Positions 53,474-63,986 of a stretch of 64,000 nucleotides of DNA are shown piece after piece; the stretch's first letter is position 1; each line of letters starts with the position of its first letter. Where the stretch lies: positions 310,001 to 374,000 of the forward strand of contig NZ_JACVOR010000001.1 in the NCBI RefSeq assembly GCF_018882295.1, read 5' to 3'. Origin of the DNA: Polynucleobacter sp. 80A-SIGWE (GTDB taxonomy: Bacteria > Pseudomonadota > Gammaproteobacteria > Burkholderiales > Burkholderiaceae). A model generated the notes under the pieces. It was given only the letters and a program-made list of their open reading frames with translations. It was not told the DNA's origin and made no database searches. Made by a program: the position numbers and the translations under genes.

Positions 53474-53782
53474 ATGAAAAAGATTCGTAAAGGTGATTCA
53501 GTAGTTCTGTTGACTGGCCGCGATAAGGGCAAGCAAGGAACAGTTACAGCCGTTCTCGAGAACAAATTAGTAATCGAAGGCGTAAATATTTACAAAAAGA
53601 GCGTTAAGCCAAATCCAGCAGCCGGTGTTACTGGCGGCATGATTGACAAGACGATGCCTGTTCACATTTCTAATGTGGCTGTGGTTGACGGTAACGGCAA
53701 ACCATCACGTGTTGGTATCAAACTCGTGGACGGTAAAAAGCAACGTTTCCTCAAAACCACTGGCGCAACTTTAAGCGCATAA
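53474..53782 (+). CDS. rplX: 50S ribosomal protein L24
   Basis: Assembly initiator protein with a KOW motif: [20 protein letters not shown] (residues 4-23). 102 residues, normal. ATG follows the rplN stop by 9 bp; rplE follows by 16 bp. Confidence 0.98.
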   Translation: MKKIRKGDSVVLLTGRDKGKQGTVTAVLENKLVIEGVNIYKKSVKPNPAAGVTGGMIDKTMPVHISNVAVVDGNGKPSRVGIKLVDGKKQRFLKTTGATLSA

Positions 53783-53798
53783 GGGGCACGGAGAAATT

Positions 53799-54341
53799 AT
53801 GAGCACACGTTTTCAAGAACACTATCAAGCTAAAGTTGTTGCTGATTTGATCGCCAAGTTTGGTTACAAGTCAGTAATGGAAGTTCCACGTATCACTAAG
53901 GTAACCCTGAACATGGGCTTGGGCGATGCAGTGAACGACAAGAAAATTATCGAAAATGCAGTTGGTGATTTGACTAAAGTAGCAGGTCAAAAGCCAGTTG
54001 TGACAAAAGCGAAAAAAGCGATTGCTGGTTTCAAAATTCGTCAAGGTTACCCAATCGGTGCCATGGTGACATTGCGCGGTCAGCGCATGTATGAATTTTT
54101 AGATCGTTTCGTAACTGTTGCTTTGCCACGCGTACGTGACTTCCGCGGAATTTCCGGTAAGGCATTTGACGGCCGTGGTAACTACAACATCGGCGTTAAA
54201 GAGCAAATCATTTTCCCTGAAATCGAATACGACAAAATTGACGCCCTCCGTGGTCTCAATATCAGTATTACGACGACCGCTAAGACTGACGAAGAAGCAA
54301 AAGCTTTGTTAGCAGCGTTCAAATTCCCATTCCGCAATTAA
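53799..54341 (+). CDS. rplE: 50S ribosomal protein L5
   Basis: Binds 5S rRNA and forms bridge B1b. [20 protein letters not shown] and [20 protein letters not shown] are typical. 180 residues, normal. A clear ribosome binding site (GGAG) precedes the ATG. Confidence 0.98.
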   Translation: MSTRFQEHYQAKVVADLIAKFGYKSVMEVPRITKVTLNMGLGDAVNDKKIIENAVGDLTKVAGQKPVVTKAKKAIAGFKIRQGYPIGAMVTLRGQRMYEFLDRFVTVALPRVRDFRGISGKAFDGRGNYNIGVKEQIIFPEIEYDKIDALRGLNISITTTAKTDEEAKALLAAFKFPFRN

Positions 54342-54350
54342 GAGGCTAAC

Positions 54351-54656
54351 GTGGCAAAACTATCCCTAATTGAGCGCGAGAATAAGCGCGCTAAAACTGT
54401 AGAGAAGTACGCTGTAAAGCGTGCTGAACTCAAGGCAATCATTGCTGATCAATCACGCAGTGATGAAGAGCGCTATGAAGCTCGCTTGAAGCTACAGGCA
54501 CTTCCACGTAACGCAAGCCCGATTCGTCAAAGAAATCGTTGTTCATTAACCGGTCGTCCACGCGGTGTATTCAGTAAGTTTGGTTTAGCGCGTAGCAAGA
54601 TTCGTGAAATCGCCTTCCGTGGCGAAATCCCCGGTTTAACCAAGGCCAGCTGGTAA
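54351..54656 (+). CDS. rpsN: 30S ribosomal protein S14 (zinc-free form)
   Basis: Head protein. 101 residues: the long form without CxxC zinc pairs. [20 protein letters not shown] and the C-terminal [11 protein letters not shown] are diagnostic. Start is GTG at 54351, with GAGG upstream. Confidence 0.98.
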   Translation: MAKLSLIERENKRAKTVEKYAVKRAELKAIIADQSRSDEERYEARLKLQALPRNASPIRQRNRCSLTGRPRGVFSKFGLARSKIREIAFRGEIPGLTKASW

Positions 54657-54680
54657 GCGGCGAAAGAATTAGGAGAACTC

Positions 54681-55076
54681 ATGAGTATCAGCGATCCAAT
54701 CGCCGACATGTTGACAAGGATCCGCAATGCGCAAGCAGTGCAGAAACCCGTAGTCTTGATGCCGTCGTCAAAAGTTAAAGTAGCTATTGCAAAAGTCTTG
54801 CAGGATGAAGGTTATATCGATAGTTTTGAAATCAAAGGTGAAGCAGCTAAGCCAGTGCTACACATTGAACTCAAATACTACGCAGGCCGCCCTGTTATTG
54901 AGCGTATTGACCGTGTTTCTACACCAAGTCTACGCATCTACAAAGGCCGCCACGACATTCCTGAAGTGATGAATGGCTTGGGCATTGCAATTATTTCAAC
55001 CCCACAAGGCGTAATGACAGACCGCAAAGCTCGTGCAAACGGCGTTGGTGGCGAAGTTATTTGCTACGTCGCGTAA
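54681..55076 (+). CDS. rpsH: 30S ribosomal protein S8
   Basis: Primary assembly protein of the central domain; in E. coli it represses the spc operon. [20 protein letters not shown] at the start and [20 protein letters not shown] at the end. 131 residues, normal. AGGAG precedes the ATG. Confidence 0.98.
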   Translation: MSISDPIADMLTRIRNAQAVQKPVVLMPSSKVKVAIAKVLQDEGYIDSFEIKGEAAKPVLHIELKYYAGRPVIERIDRVSTPSLRIYKGRHDIPEVMNGLGIAIISTPQGVMTDRKARANGVGGEVICYVA

Positions 55077-55086
55077 GGAGAGAAAT

Positions 55087-55620
55087 ATGTCCCGCGTTGG
55101 TAAATCACCTATTCCAGTCCCTAAGGGCGCTGAAATCAGCATCAACGGTGCAAACATTACTGTTAAAGGCCCATTGGGAACTTTGACACATAACTTGCAT
55201 CCTTCTGTTGGTTTGAAACAAGAAGATGGCGTATTGACAGTTGTTTTAAATAACGACACACCAGAAGCTGGTGCACAGTCAGGTACAGCCCGCGCTTTAG
55301 TAAACAACATGGTTGTTGGCGTAACTACTGGCTTTGAGCGCAAGCTCAGCTTGGTAGGCGTTGGTTACCGTGCTGCTGCTCAGGGCGAAACATTGAAGTT
55401 GCAGTTAGGTTTCTCACACGACATTATTTACAACCTGCCAAAGGGTGTAAAAGCTGAGACTCCAACTCAAACTGAAATCATTATTAAAGGTTCCAACAAG
55501 CAGCAAGTTGGCCAGGTTGCTGCTGAAGTTCGCGCATACCGTTCACCAGAGCCATACAAAGGCAAGGGCGTTCGCTACGTGGATGAGGTTGTACACCTGA
55601 AAGAAACTAAGAAGAAGTAA
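55087..55620 (+). CDS. rplF: 50S ribosomal protein L6
   Basis: Protein next to the factor-binding site. [20 protein letters not shown] and the C-terminal [18 protein letters not shown] are conserved. ATG 55087 with AAGGAGAG upstream gives 177 residues, the standard length. Confidence 0.98.
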   Translation: MSRVGKSPIPVPKGAEISINGANITVKGPLGTLTHNLHPSVGLKQEDGVLTVVLNNDTPEAGAQSGTARALVNNMVVGVTTGFERKLSLVGVGYRAAAQGETLKLQLGFSHDIIYNLPKGVKAETPTQTEIIIKGSNKQQVGQVAAEVRAYRSPEPYKGKGVRYVDEVVHLKETKKK

Positions 55621-55633
55621 GCGAGATTAAAAA

Positions 55634-55987
55634 ATGAATAAAGACGAATCCAGACAAAGACGCGCTAGGCAGACTCGTATTCGCATTGCCGAAGCATTGG
55701 CAAATCGCTTAACAGTTATCCGTAGCAACTCACACATTTCTGCACAGGTATACAGCCCATGTGGAACCAAAGTTGTAGCAGCTGCTTCAACAATGGAAAA
55801 AGATTTGCGCCAAGCGATCAAAAACGGCGGCAACGCTGATGCGGCTAAACAAATCGGCAAATTAGTTGCTGAGCGTGCTGTTAAAGCAGGCGTTAGTGAT
55901 GTTGCTTTTGATCGTTCCGGTCATCGTTACCACGGCCGTATTAAGGCCTTAGCTGAAGCTGCGCGTGAAGCCGGCCTGAAGTTCTAA
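55634..55987 (+). CDS. rplR: 50S ribosomal protein L18
   Basis: 5S rRNA-binding protein. [20 protein letters not shown] and the C-terminal [20 protein letters not shown] are diagnostic. 117 residues, normal. Translation starts 13 bp after rplF. Confidence 0.98.
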   Translation: MNKDESRQRRARQTRIRIAEALANRLTVIRSNSHISAQVYSPCGTKVVAAASTMEKDLRQAIKNGGNADAAKQIGKLVAERAVKAGVSDVAFDRSGHRYHGRIKALAEAAREAGLKF

Positions 55988-56005
55988 TAGGGTTTAGGAA
56001 AAAAC

Positions 56006-56524
56006 ATGGCAAAAATGCAAAACAAGATGCAAAACGAAGAGCGTGATGACGGTCTTCGCGAGAAGATGATTGCTGTTAATCGTGTAACTAAAGTGGTTAA
56101 GGGTGGTCGTATTCTCGGCTTCGCTGCACTCACTGTAGTTGGCGATGGCGATGGTCGTATCGGCATGGGCAAAGGCAAATCAAAAGAAGTTCCAGTTGCT
56201 GTTCAAAAGGCAATGGACGAAGCACGTCGCAAGATGATCAAAGTTTCCTTACGTAAAGGTACTTTGCAACACACTGTGATTGGTAAGCATGGCGCGTCAC
56301 GCGTGATGATTTCTCCAGCTAAAGACGGTACTGGCGTTATCGCTGGTGGCCCAATGCGCGCAATTTTCGATGTAATGGGTGTAACTAACGTTGTTGCTAA
56401 GTCACTTGGCTCAACAAACCCTTACAACATGGTTCGTGCAACGATTGATGGCTTGAGCAAGATGAGCACTCCTTCTGAAATTGCTGCCAAGCGCGGTAAG
56501 TCAGTTGAAGAGATTCTCGGCTAA
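56006..56524 (+). CDS. rpsE: 30S ribosomal protein S5
   Basis: Fidelity protein near the mRNA entry. [20 protein letters not shown] and [20 protein letters not shown] match the family. The region changed in spectinomycin-resistant mutants ([20 protein letters not shown]) looks wild type. 172 residues. Confidence 0.98.
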   Translation: MAKMQNKMQNEERDDGLREKMIAVNRVTKVVKGGRILGFAALTVVGDGDGRIGMGKGKSKEVPVAVQKAMDEARRKMIKVSLRKGTLQHTVIGKHGASRVMISPAKDGTGVIAGGPMRAIFDVMGVTNVVAKSLGSTNPYNMVRATIDGLSKMSTPSEIAAKRGKSVEEILG

Positions 56525-56548
56525 GACCAAAAGATTAGGAATCTATAA

Positions 56549-56737
56549 ATGACAACATCTAACTCCAAAGTCAAACTGCAATTAGTACGCAGCTTGATCG
56601 GCACACGCGAAAGCCACCGTGCAACTGTTCGTGGTTTAGGCCTCGGACGCATCAATTCTGTTTCAGAATTGGAAGACACTCCAGCTGTTCGCGGAATGAT
56701 TAATAAAGTTTCTTATCTAGTTAAAGTCATTGGCTAA
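56549..56737 (+). CDS. rpmD: 50S ribosomal protein L30
   Basis: Small beta-alpha-beta protein. [20 protein letters not shown] and [20 protein letters not shown] are conserved. 62 residues (E. coli 59). 24 bp after rpsE. Confidence 0.97.
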   Translation: MTTSNSKVKLQLVRSLIGTRESHRATVRGLGLGRINSVSELEDTPAVRGMINKVSYLVKVIG

Positions 56738-56764
56738 TAACTAGCAAGTAAATAGGCGAAGAAT

Positions 56765-57205
56765 ATGCAACTCAATACACTCAAACCCGCAGAGGGATCC
56801 AAGAAAAATCGTCGTCGCGTAGGTCGCGGCATCGGTTCAGGTCTTGGTAAAACTGCAGGCCGCGGTCACAAAGGTCAAAAATCACGTTCCGGCGGATTCC
56901 ACAAGGTTGGATTCGAGGGCGGTCAGATGCCTATGTATCGTCGTTTGCCAAAACGCGGTTTCGTGTCTTTGACACGTCGTCACGTTGGTCAAATCACTTT
57001 GAATGATTTAGCAAAAATCAACTTGCCAGAAGTGGACTTGTTGGTTTTGAGAGCTCACGGTTTTGCTGGCGAGCAAATCAATGCAGTCAAAGTAATTAAG
57101 ACTGGCGAACTGTCAATTGCTGTGACCCTCAAAGGTATTACAGCAACTGCAGGTGCAAAAGCGGCTATTGAAGCAGCTGGCGGCAAATTGGTTGACTTGG
57201 TTTAA
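56765..57205 (+). CDS. rplO: 50S ribosomal protein L15
   Basis: Late assembly protein. The Gly/Arg/Lys-rich N-terminal part [20 protein letters not shown] and [20 protein letters not shown] is diagnostic. 146 residues, normal. 17 bp before secY. Confidence 0.98.
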   Translation: MQLNTLKPAEGSKKNRRRVGRGIGSGLGKTAGRGHKGQKSRSGGFHKVGFEGGQMPMYRRLPKRGFVSLTRRHVGQITLNDLAKINLPEVDLLVLRAHGFAGEQINAVKVIKTGELSIAVTLKGITATAGAKAAIEAAGGKLVDLV

Positions 57206-57222
57206 TTAGTTTTTAGTAAACG

Positions 57223-58560
57223 ATGGCACTCGCTCCTACCAACACAGCAAATATTGCTCAATCAGGAAACAAGTTTGGCGAATTACGCCAACGCTTGATA
57301 TTCCTAGTTTTGGCATTGCTCGTGTTCCGTTTGGGCGCACACATTCCTGTTCCAGGTATTGACCCTGACCAATTGGCTCAATTGTTCTCCGGTCAAAAAG
57401 ATGGCATCTTGGGAATGTTCAATCTGTTCTCAGGTGGTGCTTTATCGCGCTTTACAGTTTTTGCTTTAGGAATCATGCCGTACATCTCTGCATCGATCAT
57501 CATGCAGTTAATGACGATTGTTGTTCCTTCTTTGGAGTCTTTGAAAAAAGAAGGTCAAGCAGGACAGCGCAAAATTACTCAGTACACCCGTTACGGTACT
57601 GTGTTCTTGGCAACATTCCAGGCATTAGGCATCTCAGTAGCACTGCAGGCTCAACCAGGTTTGGTTATTAATCCTGGCTTGATGTTTGAACTCAACACAG
57701 TAGTTACTTTAGTTACTGGCACGATGTTCCTGATGTGGCTCGGCGAGCAGATCACTGAGCGCGGTCTCGGCAACGGTATCTCTATTATTATTTTCGGCGG
57801 CATTGTTTCTGGCTTGCCAACTGCAATCGGTAGCTTGCTTGAATTAGTTCGTACCGGTTCCATGAATATCCTATCCGCATTACTCATCGTGGTGATTTGT
57901 ATTGCAGTGACTTATTTTGTTGTATTTGTAGAGCGTGGTCAGCGCCGTATTTTGGTCAACTACGCTAAACGTCAAGTTGGTAACAAGGTATATGGCGGTC
58001 AGTCTTCATACTTCCCATTGAAGTTGAACATGGCTGGTGTTATCCCTCCAATTTTTGCTTCATCTATTATTTTGTTCCCTGCAACGATTGCTGGCTGGTT
58101 TACATCAGGCGAGCCTACCAATATGTTCAGCAGAGTTATTAAAGACTTGGCAGCAACATTAGCCCCAGGCCAACCTGTTTACACAATTTTGTATGCAGCA
58201 GCAATTATTTTCTTCTGCTTCTTCTACACAGCTTTAGTTTTCAATAGCCGTGAAACAGCAGATAACTTGAAGAAGAGCGGTGCCTTTGTTCCGGGTATTC
58301 GTCCTGGTGATCAGACCGGTCGTTATATCGACAAGATCTTAGTTCGTTTGACATTGGCTGGTGCAATTTATATGGTTTTGGTTTGCTTGTTACCAGAATT
58401 CTTAGTGTTGAAGTACAACGTGCCATTCTATTTTGGCGGTACTTCATTGTTGATTATTGTCGTTGTTGCAATGGATTTCATGGCTCAAGTTCAGTCATTC
58501 GTAATGCAACAACAATATGGTTCTTTGATGAAAAAAGCTAACTTTAAGATGGGCGCTTAA
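57223..58560 (+). CDS. secY: Preprotein translocase subunit SecY
   Basis: Pore subunit of SecYEG with ten membrane helices. The plug and helix 2 region [20 protein letters not shown] and the signature [20 protein letters not shown] are clear. The cytoplasmic loop [20 protein letters not shown] near the C-terminus contacts SecA. 445 residues (E. coli 443). Confidence 0.99.
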   Translation: MALAPTNTANIAQSGNKFGELRQRLIFLVLALLVFRLGAHIPVPGIDPDQLAQLFSGQKDGILGMFNLFSGGALSRFTVFALGIMPYISASIIMQLMTIVVPSLESLKKEGQAGQRKITQYTRYGTVFLATFQALGISVALQAQPGLVINPGLMFELNTVVTLVTGTMFLMWLGEQITERGLGNGISIIIFGGIVSGLPTAIGSLLELVRTGSMNILSALLIVVICIAVTYFVVFVERGQRRILVNYAKRQVGNKVYGGQSSYFPLKLNMAGVIPPIFASSIILFPATIAGWFTSGEPTNMFSRVIKDLAATLAPGQPVYTILYAAAIIFFCFFYTALVFNSRETADNLKKSGAFVPGIRPGDQTGRYIDKILVRLTLAGAIYMVLVCLLPEFLVLKYNVPFYFGGTSLLIIVVVAMDFMAQVQSFVMQQQYGSLMKKANFKMGA

Positions 58561-58564
58561 CTGA

Positions 58565-58783
58565 ATGTCTAAAGACGATGTAATTCAGATGGCGGGAGAA
58601 ATTATTGAGAATTTGCCGAACGCAATGTTTCGCGTGAAGCTAGAGAACGGACATGTGGTTCTGGGGCACATTTCTGGAAAGATGAGGATGCATTACATCC
58701 GCATTCTGCCAGGAGATAAGGTGACGGTGGAGATGACTCCTTACGACCTTACGCGCGCAAGAATCATTTTCCGAGCGAAGTAA
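58565..58783 (+). CDS. infA: Translation initiation factor IF-1
   Basis: S1-fold factor that binds the A site during initiation. [20 protein letters not shown] and [20 protein letters not shown] are conserved. 72 residues, standard. Lies 4 bp after secY, a location common in betaproteobacteria and Gram-positives but not in E. coli. Confidence 0.97.
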   Translation: MSKDDVIQMAGEIIENLPNAMFRVKLENGHVVLGHISGKMRMHYIRILPGDKVTVEMTPYDLTRARIIFRAK

Positions 58784-58818
58784 AGATTAAGTAGTACATA
58801 TTTTTTTAGAGGTGAGTT

Positions 58819-58935
58819 ATGAAAGTTTTGGCATCCGTTAAGTGTATTTGCAGAAATTGCAAGATCATTAAGCGCAAACGCGTTGTGCGCGTGATCTGTT
58901 CTTCAGACGCACGTCATAAGCAGCGTCAAGGCTGA
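58819..58935 (+). CDS. rpmJ: 50S ribosomal protein L36 (zinc form)
   Basis: 38-residue protein. Zinc ligands are Cys11, Cys14, Cys27 and His33. Compared with the usual bacterial sequence, Arg9 is replaced by Cys, giving CICRNC, and Pro31 by Ala. GAGGTG precedes the ATG. Lies between infA and rpsM. Confidence 0.96.
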   Translation: MKVLASVKCICRNCKIIKRKRVVRVICSSDARHKQRQG

Positions 58936-58959
58936 TCTGGTTAATTAAGAGGAAATCTC

Positions 58960-59325
58960 ATGGCACGTATCGCTGGGGTAAATATCCCAAATCATCAACA
59001 TACTGTTATCGGTTTAACAGCAATTTTTGGCATCGGCACAACACGTGCTCGCAAAATTTGTGAAACCACGGGTGTTGCTATCGACAAAAAAGTTAAAGAT
59101 CTTACTGACGGTGACTTGGAAAAGTTGCGTGATGAAGTAGGTAAGTTCATCACTGAAGGTGACCTTCGTCGTGAAGTAACGATGAGCATCAAGCGTTTGA
59201 TGGACTTAGGCTGCTATCGTGGCGTTCGTCATCGTAAGGGCTTGCCTGTACGTGGTCAACGTACTAAGACTAACGCGCGTACCCGCAAGGGCCCACGTAA
59301 GTCTGGTGTGCAACTCAAGAAATAA
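58960..59325 (+). CDS. rpsM: 30S ribosomal protein S13
   Basis: Head protein that contacts P-site tRNA with its basic tail. [20 protein letters not shown] and [20 protein letters not shown] are conserved. 121 residues, normal. AAGAGGA precedes the ATG. Confidence 0.98.
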   Translation: MARIAGVNIPNHQHTVIGLTAIFGIGTTRARKICETTGVAIDKKVKDLTDGDLEKLRDEVGKFITEGDLRREVTMSIKRLMDLGCYRGVRHRKGLPVRGQRTKTNARTRKGPRKSGVQLKK

Positions 59326-59343
59326 TCAAGAAAGTTTATTGAC

Positions 59344-59751
59344 ATGGCAAAACAACAATCCGCTTCTGCAGCTTCACAGCGCGCACGCAAGAAGGTTAAA
59401 AAGAACGTTGCTGACGGTATTGCACACGTTCACGCTTCTTTTAATAACACCATCATTACGATCACTGATCGCCAAGGTAATGCGCTTTCATGGGCAACAT
59501 CTGGTGGCCAGGGCTTCAAGGGCTCACGTAAATCAACACCTTTTGCTGCTCAGGTAGCTGCTGAAGTTGCTGGTAAGACAGCTATTGAATGCGGTATCAA
59601 GAATTTGGAAGTTCAGATCAAAGGCCCAGGCCCAGGTCGTGAATCAGCAGTTCGTGCATTGAACTCATTGGGCATCAAAATCACTGAGATTCAAGACGTA
59701 ACTCCAGTTCCACACAATGGTTGCCGTCCTCCTAAGCGTCGTCGTATCTAA
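59344..59751 (+). CDS. rpsK: 30S ribosomal protein S11
   Basis: Platform protein. [20 protein letters not shown] and the C-terminal [18 protein letters not shown] are diagnostic. 135 residues (E. coli 129). Confidence 0.98.
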   Translation: MAKQQSASAASQRARKKVKKNVADGIAHVHASFNNTIITITDRQGNALSWATSGGQGFKGSRKSTPFAAQVAAEVAGKTAIECGIKNLEVQIKGPGPGRESAVRALNSLGIKITEIQDVTPVPHNGCRPPKRRRI

Positions 59752-59803
59752 GCTTGGAAGTTGGCAGTACAACAGTTTTAGTAGTTTTTTATTAAAGCCC
59801 ACT

Positions 59804-59853
59804 GTTCGCCTGATTTAAAAGGCGAACTCACCGCCGGTCGTAAGACTGCGGCA
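59804..59853 (+). promoter_or_regulatory. Structured leader upstream of rpsD
   Basis: GTTCGCC (59804-59810) pairs with GGCGAAC (59821-59827), 7 bp. It is followed by a second stem, CGGTC/GACTG extended by CCG/CGG across a bulge (about 59831-59851). No T-run follows. In E. coli S4 represses its operon through an RNA pseudoknot ahead of rpsM; here the structured gap lies directly before the S4 gene itself. Confidence 0.45.
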
Positions 59854-59869
59854 AAGAAAGGAAAGCATC

Positions 59870-60493
59870 GTGGCACGTTACTTAGGGCCTAAGGCCAAAT
59901 TAGCACGTCGGGAAGGTACCGACTTATTTTTAAAGAGCGCACGTCGCGCCCTGTCAGACAAGTGCAAGTTAGATACTAAGCCTGGTCAACATGGTCGTAC
60001 ATCTGGCTCAAGAACATCTGATTACGGTAATCAATTGCGTGAAAAGCAAAAGGTTAAGCGTATCTATGGCGTATTAGAGCGTCAATTCCGTCGTTACTTC
60101 GCAGAAGCTGAACGTCGTAAGGGCAACACTGGTGAAACATTGCTTCAGTTGCTTGAGTCACGATTAGATAACGTGGTTTATCGCATGGGCTTTGGTTCTA
60201 CTCGTGCTGAAGCGCGTCAGTTGGTTTCTCATTGCGCAATTTTGCTCAATGGTAGCCCAGTAAACATTCCATCAATTCAGGTTAAGCCTGGTGATGTAGT
60301 GGCAATTCGTGAAAAAGCGAAGAAGCAAGCGCGTATTACAGAATCACTCAATTTGGTTGGACAAATGGCAGTTGTTACTTGGGTTTCAGTTGACGCAGCC
60401 AAGCTCGAGGGAACGTTTAAGCAAGTGCCTGACCGTGAAGATATTAGCGGTGAAATTAATGAAAGTTTGATCGTCGAATTGTATTCACGCTAA
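59870..60493 (+). CDS. rpsD: 30S ribosomal protein S4
   Basis: Primary 16S-binding assembly protein and operon repressor in E. coli. [20 protein letters not shown] at the start; S4 RNA-binding domain with [20 protein letters not shown]. The form without N-terminal zinc cysteines. 207 residues, normal. Start is GTG with AAAGGAAAG upstream. Confidence 0.98.
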   Translation: MARYLGPKAKLARREGTDLFLKSARRALSDKCKLDTKPGQHGRTSGSRTSDYGNQLREKQKVKRIYGVLERQFRRYFAEAERRKGNTGETLLQLLESRLDNVVYRMGFGSTRAEARQLVSHCAILLNGSPVNIPSIQVKPGDVVAIREKAKKQARITESLNLVGQMAVVTWVSVDAAKLEGTFKQVPDREDISGEINESLIVELYSR

Positions 60494-60516
60494 TTAGGCA
60501 CTCTCAAGGAAAAAAT

Positions 60517-61497
60517 ATGCAAACAAATTTGCTCAAGCCAAAAATTATTTCTGTTGAAGCGCTTACCGCCAACCAAGCTAAGGTTGTTATGGAGCCGTTC
60601 GAGCGTGGCTATGGCCACACACTCGGCAATGCATTACGTCGTGTTTTGTTGTCCTCGATGGTTGGTTATGCGCCAACTGAAGTAGCAATTGCTGGTGTTG
60701 TTCATGAATACTCCACATTAGATGGCGTTCAAGAGGATGTAGTTAACCTTTTGTTGAACCTCAAAGGTATCGTATTTAAGTTGCAGTCACGTGACGAAGT
60801 TACTATCAATTTGCGTAAAGAAGGTCCGGGCGTTGTTACTGCAAAAGATATCGACTTGCCACATGACGTAGAAATCATTAACCCTGATCACGTTATCGCT
60901 CATTTGTCAGCTGGTGGCAAATTGGATATGCAGATCAAGGTTGAAAAAGGCCGTGGCTATGTACCAGGCAATATGCGTCAATACCATGACGAAGCTACCA
61001 AGATCATTGGTCGCATCGTATTGGATGCCTCATTTAGCCCAGTAAGCCGTGTTAGTTACGCTGTTGAGTCTGCTCGTGTTGAGCAACGTACCGACCTTGA
61101 TCGTCTCGTAATGACAATCGAAACAAACGGTGTGTTGTCTCCTGAAGAGGCGATTCGTCAAGCAGCTACCATTTTGGTTGATCAGTTAGTTGTATTCGCA
61201 GCCCTCGAAAGCAGCGAAGTTTCTGGTGATCTCGCACCAAGCCGCTCTTCAATGGTTGATCCAATGTTGATGCGTCCGGTTGATGATCTCGAACTCACAG
61301 TGCGCTCTGCAAACTGCTTGAAGGCTGAGAACATTTACTACATCGGTGACTTGATTCAACGTACAGAGAATGAATTGTTGAAGACGCCTAATTTAGGTCG
61401 TAAGTCTTTGAATGAAATCAAAGATGTATTGGCGGCTCGTGGCTTAAGTCTTGGCATGAAACTCGAAAGCTGGCCTCCAGCTAACCTCGAGAAATAA
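60517..61497 (+). CDS. rpoA: DNA-directed RNA polymerase subunit alpha
   Basis: Assembly subunit. N-terminal dimer domain with [20 protein letters not shown]. The C-terminal domain binds UP elements and activators and has the helix-hairpin-helix region [20 protein letters not shown]. 326 residues (E. coli 329). Confidence 0.99.
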   Translation: MQTNLLKPKIISVEALTANQAKVVMEPFERGYGHTLGNALRRVLLSSMVGYAPTEVAIAGVVHEYSTLDGVQEDVVNLLLNLKGIVFKLQSRDEVTINLRKEGPGVVTAKDIDLPHDVEIINPDHVIAHLSAGGKLDMQIKVEKGRGYVPGNMRQYHDEATKIIGRIVLDASFSPVSRVSYAVESARVEQRTDLDRLVMTIETNGVLSPEEAIRQAATILVDQLVVFAALESSEVSGDLAPSRSSMVDPMLMRPVDDLELTVRSANCLKAENIYYIGDLIQRTENELLKTPNLGRKSLNEIKDVLAARGLSLGMKLESWPPANLEK

Positions 61498-61513
61498 TTA
61501 GAAAGGAAGCATC

Positions 61514-61906
61514 ATGCGTCACGGAAACGGCTTACGCAAACTAAACAGAACATCATCACATCGCTTGGCGATGCTGCGCAACATGTCCAATTCTCTTTTG
61601 GAACACGAAGTGATTAAAACCACTTTGCCAAAAGCAAAAGAATTGCGCATGGTTGTTGAGCCTTTAATTACCTTGGGTAAAAAAGATAACTTAGCAAACC
61701 GTCGCTTAGCATTCAATCGCACACGCGATCGCGATATCGTGACCAAACTCTTCACAGAGCTCGGCCCACGTTACGCAACTCGTCCAGGTGGCTACCTTCG
61801 TATTTTGAAGTTTGGCTTCCGTCATGGTGATAATGCACCTATGGCTTTGGTTGAGTTAGTTGATCGCCCAGAAGTTGAAGAAACAGCAGTAGCTGAAGAG
61901 GCTTAA
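61514..61906 (+). CDS. rplQ: 50S ribosomal protein L17
   Basis: [20 protein letters not shown] and [20 protein letters not shown] are diagnostic. 130 residues (E. coli 127). Last gene of the alpha operon; a strong terminator follows 16 bp after the stop. Confidence 0.98.
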   Translation: MRHGNGLRKLNRTSSHRLAMLRNMSNSLLEHEVIKTTLPKAKELRMVVEPLITLGKKDNLANRRLAFNRTRDRDIVTKLFTELGPRYATRPGGYLRILKFGFRHGDNAPMALVELVDRPEVEETAVAEEA

Positions 61907-61922
61907 GCCCTTTAGCAAGATT

Positions 61923-61950
61923 AAAAGCCAGGCTTCGGTCTGGCTTTTTT
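61923..61950 (+). terminator. Alpha operon terminator
   Basis: AAAAGCCAG (61923-61931) pairs with CTGGCTTTT (61940-61948); the apex can extend to a C(UUCG)G tetraloop through a G-U pair. Six T follow the GC stem (61945-61950). Confidence 0.95.
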
Positions 61951-61974
61951 CATTTATACGGTTATAAATACACC

Positions 61975-62307
61975 ATGACCAAAGACCAATCAGCCGAACT
62001 ATTGATTATTACCACCAGTTTTGAATCCCTTGAAGATGCAAAGAAAATGGCGCATCAGTTGCTTGAAGCTCATCTGGCTGCCTGCGTGCAAATTCAGGAC
62101 GGCGTGCATTCCATCTACCGATGGGAAGGCAAGATTTGCGAGGCAAATGAAGTTATGTTGTCAGCAAAAACAGTTGCAGATAAATGGGTGGATGTTTCTA
62201 ATTTCATCAAAAGTCATCACCCTTATGATTTGCCAGAGGTGATTGCCTACGTGCCTGAAAAATATGAAGTGCTATATGGCAAGTGGGTGCAGGCCGAGGT
62301 AAAGTGA
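61975..62307 (+). CDS. cutA: Divalent cation tolerance protein CutA
   Basis: Trimeric ferredoxin-like protein of the CutA1 family, linked by mutants to copper and other divalent metal tolerance; biochemical role unsettled. Family blocks: LEAHLAACVQI, SIYRWEGKI, and HPYDLPEVIAYVPEKY. 110 residues, normal. ATG follows the alpha operon T-run by 24 bp; a TATAAA -10-like hexamer sits only 7 bases ahead and no ribosome binding site is visible, so the mRNA may be nearly leaderless. It overlaps the possible GTG start of dsbD. Confidence 0.93.
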   Translation: MTKDQSAELLIITTSFESLEDAKKMAHQLLEAHLAACVQIQDGVHSIYRWEGKICEANEVMLSAKTVADKWVDVSNFIKSHHPYDLPEVIAYVPEKYEVLYGKWVQAEVK

Positions 62308-62312
62308 GTCAC

Positions 62313-63986
62313 ATGAGATTGATTAATAAATTCATCCCGGTTCTAGCGGCATTCTTATTCTTTGTTGCTAATGCTTTTGCAGCCCCAGAATTTCTTCCTC
62401 CTGAGAAAGCCTTTCAGGCTGAAGCAACGTGGGCGGTAAATACGAATGACATCGAGTTGGAGATTTTTCCGGCTAAGGGTTATTACATCTATCAAGAATC
62501 CCTGCATTTCAAAATGGGTTCCCAGCCCAGTAAATTAGGACTTGTAAGGGCATCACTCCCTTCTGGGATTGAAAAATATGACGAGACTTTTCAGAAGAAA
62601 ATGCAGGTGTATAAGCAGGCATTTCTGCTCACGCTAGATAAAAAAGCGGAAGCCGGAAAGCCTCTATATCTAGAGTTGGAATTACAAGGCTGCGCTGAAG
62701 CGGGAATTTGTTATCCACCAATGACTCTCAAGTTCCTGCTCGCGGGCCCTGGTGTAAAGGCCGGGCCGATACCAGAATTATTGGATGGGGTAGAAGCAGG
62801 TAATTCACCAAAAAAAGAATTGAGTCTAATAGATGTATGGCGTGAGCGTGATGACGTTAATGCCATTAGTCGCTTTTTAGAAAGCACCCCCACTGGATAT
62901 CTTTTCCTTGCTTTCTTTATTCTAGGCCTAGCTCTGGCATTCACCCCCTGTGTTTTACCGATGCTACCGATTCTCTCGAGCGTGGTATTTGGAACACAGG
63001 GCAAGAAATCGATTAGCAAAAGCCGGGCAAGCCTCTTGGCTGTGGCTTATGTGCTTGGTATGGCTTGCGTCTACGCCTTGGCTGGAGTCTTGATGGCTGC
63101 CTTAGGAGGAAGCGTCCAACGAGCTCTACAGAGCCCTATAGCGCTGATTTCGTTTGCTTTGCTGCTATTGGCCTTATCGGGAAGTCTATTTGGCCTATAT
63201 GAGCTCAGAATGCCCCAGTCTTGGCAGCAAAAGGTGGATCAATTAGCAGGGCGCCACAAAGGAGGCAGTTTTGCGGGTGCCTTTGCTCTGGGTGGAATTT
63301 CTACATTAGTTGCTAGCCCATGTATTACCGCACCTTTAGCTGGAGTACTCGCTTTCATTGCCCAAACGGGCTCAATGAGTTTGGGGGCAGGCCTCCTCTT
63401 TGTAATGGCTTTGGGTATGGGCTTGCCACTACTCTTTATTGCTATTGAAGCGCGAATCCTCATTCCATCAACTGGTATTTGGATGGTTTGGTTGCAAAGA
63501 ACATTGGGTGTTTTATTGGTTGCTACTGCGGCATGGATCGCTTCACCGCTATTCCAGAATAGCAGCAGCGGCGCAACGACAACAGTTGCCAATGGCCAAC
63601 GCCAACATCAGATTGGAAATGCAAGTTTTGCTGTGATTGAGTCTAGCGCGCAGTTAGATCAATTCTTGGCTCAAGCAAAAGAACAAAAGAAATTAGTGCT
63701 CTTAGATTTTTATGCAGATTGGTGCATTTCTTGCAAGGAGATGGAAGTTAATACTTTCGCAAATCCTGAAGTGAATCAAGAGCTGCAGAAATTTGTTTTA
63801 CTGCAAGCTAATGTTACAAAGAATAGTCCTGAGAATCAAACTCTATTGAAGCGCTTTGGATTATTTGGCCCGCCCGGAATTTTGATCTTTGATCTTAATT
63901 CAGAAGAATTAAAAGATCAGCGTGTAATTGGATATATGCCACCACAACGCTTTACCGAGCGCTTGAAAAAAGCACTAGGAAATTAA
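62313..63986 (+). CDS. dsbD: Thiol:disulfide interchange protein DsbD
   Basis: Inner-membrane reductant conduit that passes electrons from cytoplasmic thioredoxin to periplasmic DsbC, DsbG and cytochrome c maturation proteins. Signal peptide (about 1-24), DsbD-alpha domain with GCAEAGICYPPMTLKF, and eight-helix membrane domain with FTPCVLPMLPIL and SPCITAPLAG, whose two Cys form the transmembrane redox pair. The C-terminal thioredoxin domain has DWCISCKEM (Cys471, Cys474). About 557 residues (E. coli 565). Start: ATG 62313, or GTG 62304 that overlaps the cutA stop and lies 4 bases after GAGG. Likely co-transcribed with cutA, as in E. coli. Confidence 0.96.
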   Translation: MRLINKFIPVLAAFLFFVANAFAAPEFLPPEKAFQAEATWAVNTNDIELEIFPAKGYYIYQESLHFKMGSQPSKLGLVRASLPSGIEKYDETFQKKMQVYKQAFLLTLDKKAEAGKPLYLELELQGCAEAGICYPPMTLKFLLAGPGVKAGPIPELLDGVEAGNSPKKELSLIDVWRERDDVNAISRFLESTPTGYLFLAFFILGLALAFTPCVLPMLPILSSVVFGTQGKKSISKSRASLLAVAYVLGMACVYALAGVLMAALGGSVQRALQSPIALISFALLLLALSGSLFGLYELRMPQSWQQKVDQLAGRHKGGSFAGAFALGGISTLVASPCITAPLAGVLAFIAQTGSMSLGAGLLFVMALGMGLPLLFIAIEARILIPSTGIWMVWLQRTLGVLLVATAAWIASPLFQNSSSGATTTVANGQRQHQIGNASFAVIESSAQLDQFLAQAKEQKKLVLLDFYADWCISCKEMEVNTFANPEVNQELQKFVLLQANVTKNSPENQTLLKRFGLFGPPGILIFDLNSEELKDQRVIGYMPPQRFTERLKKALGN

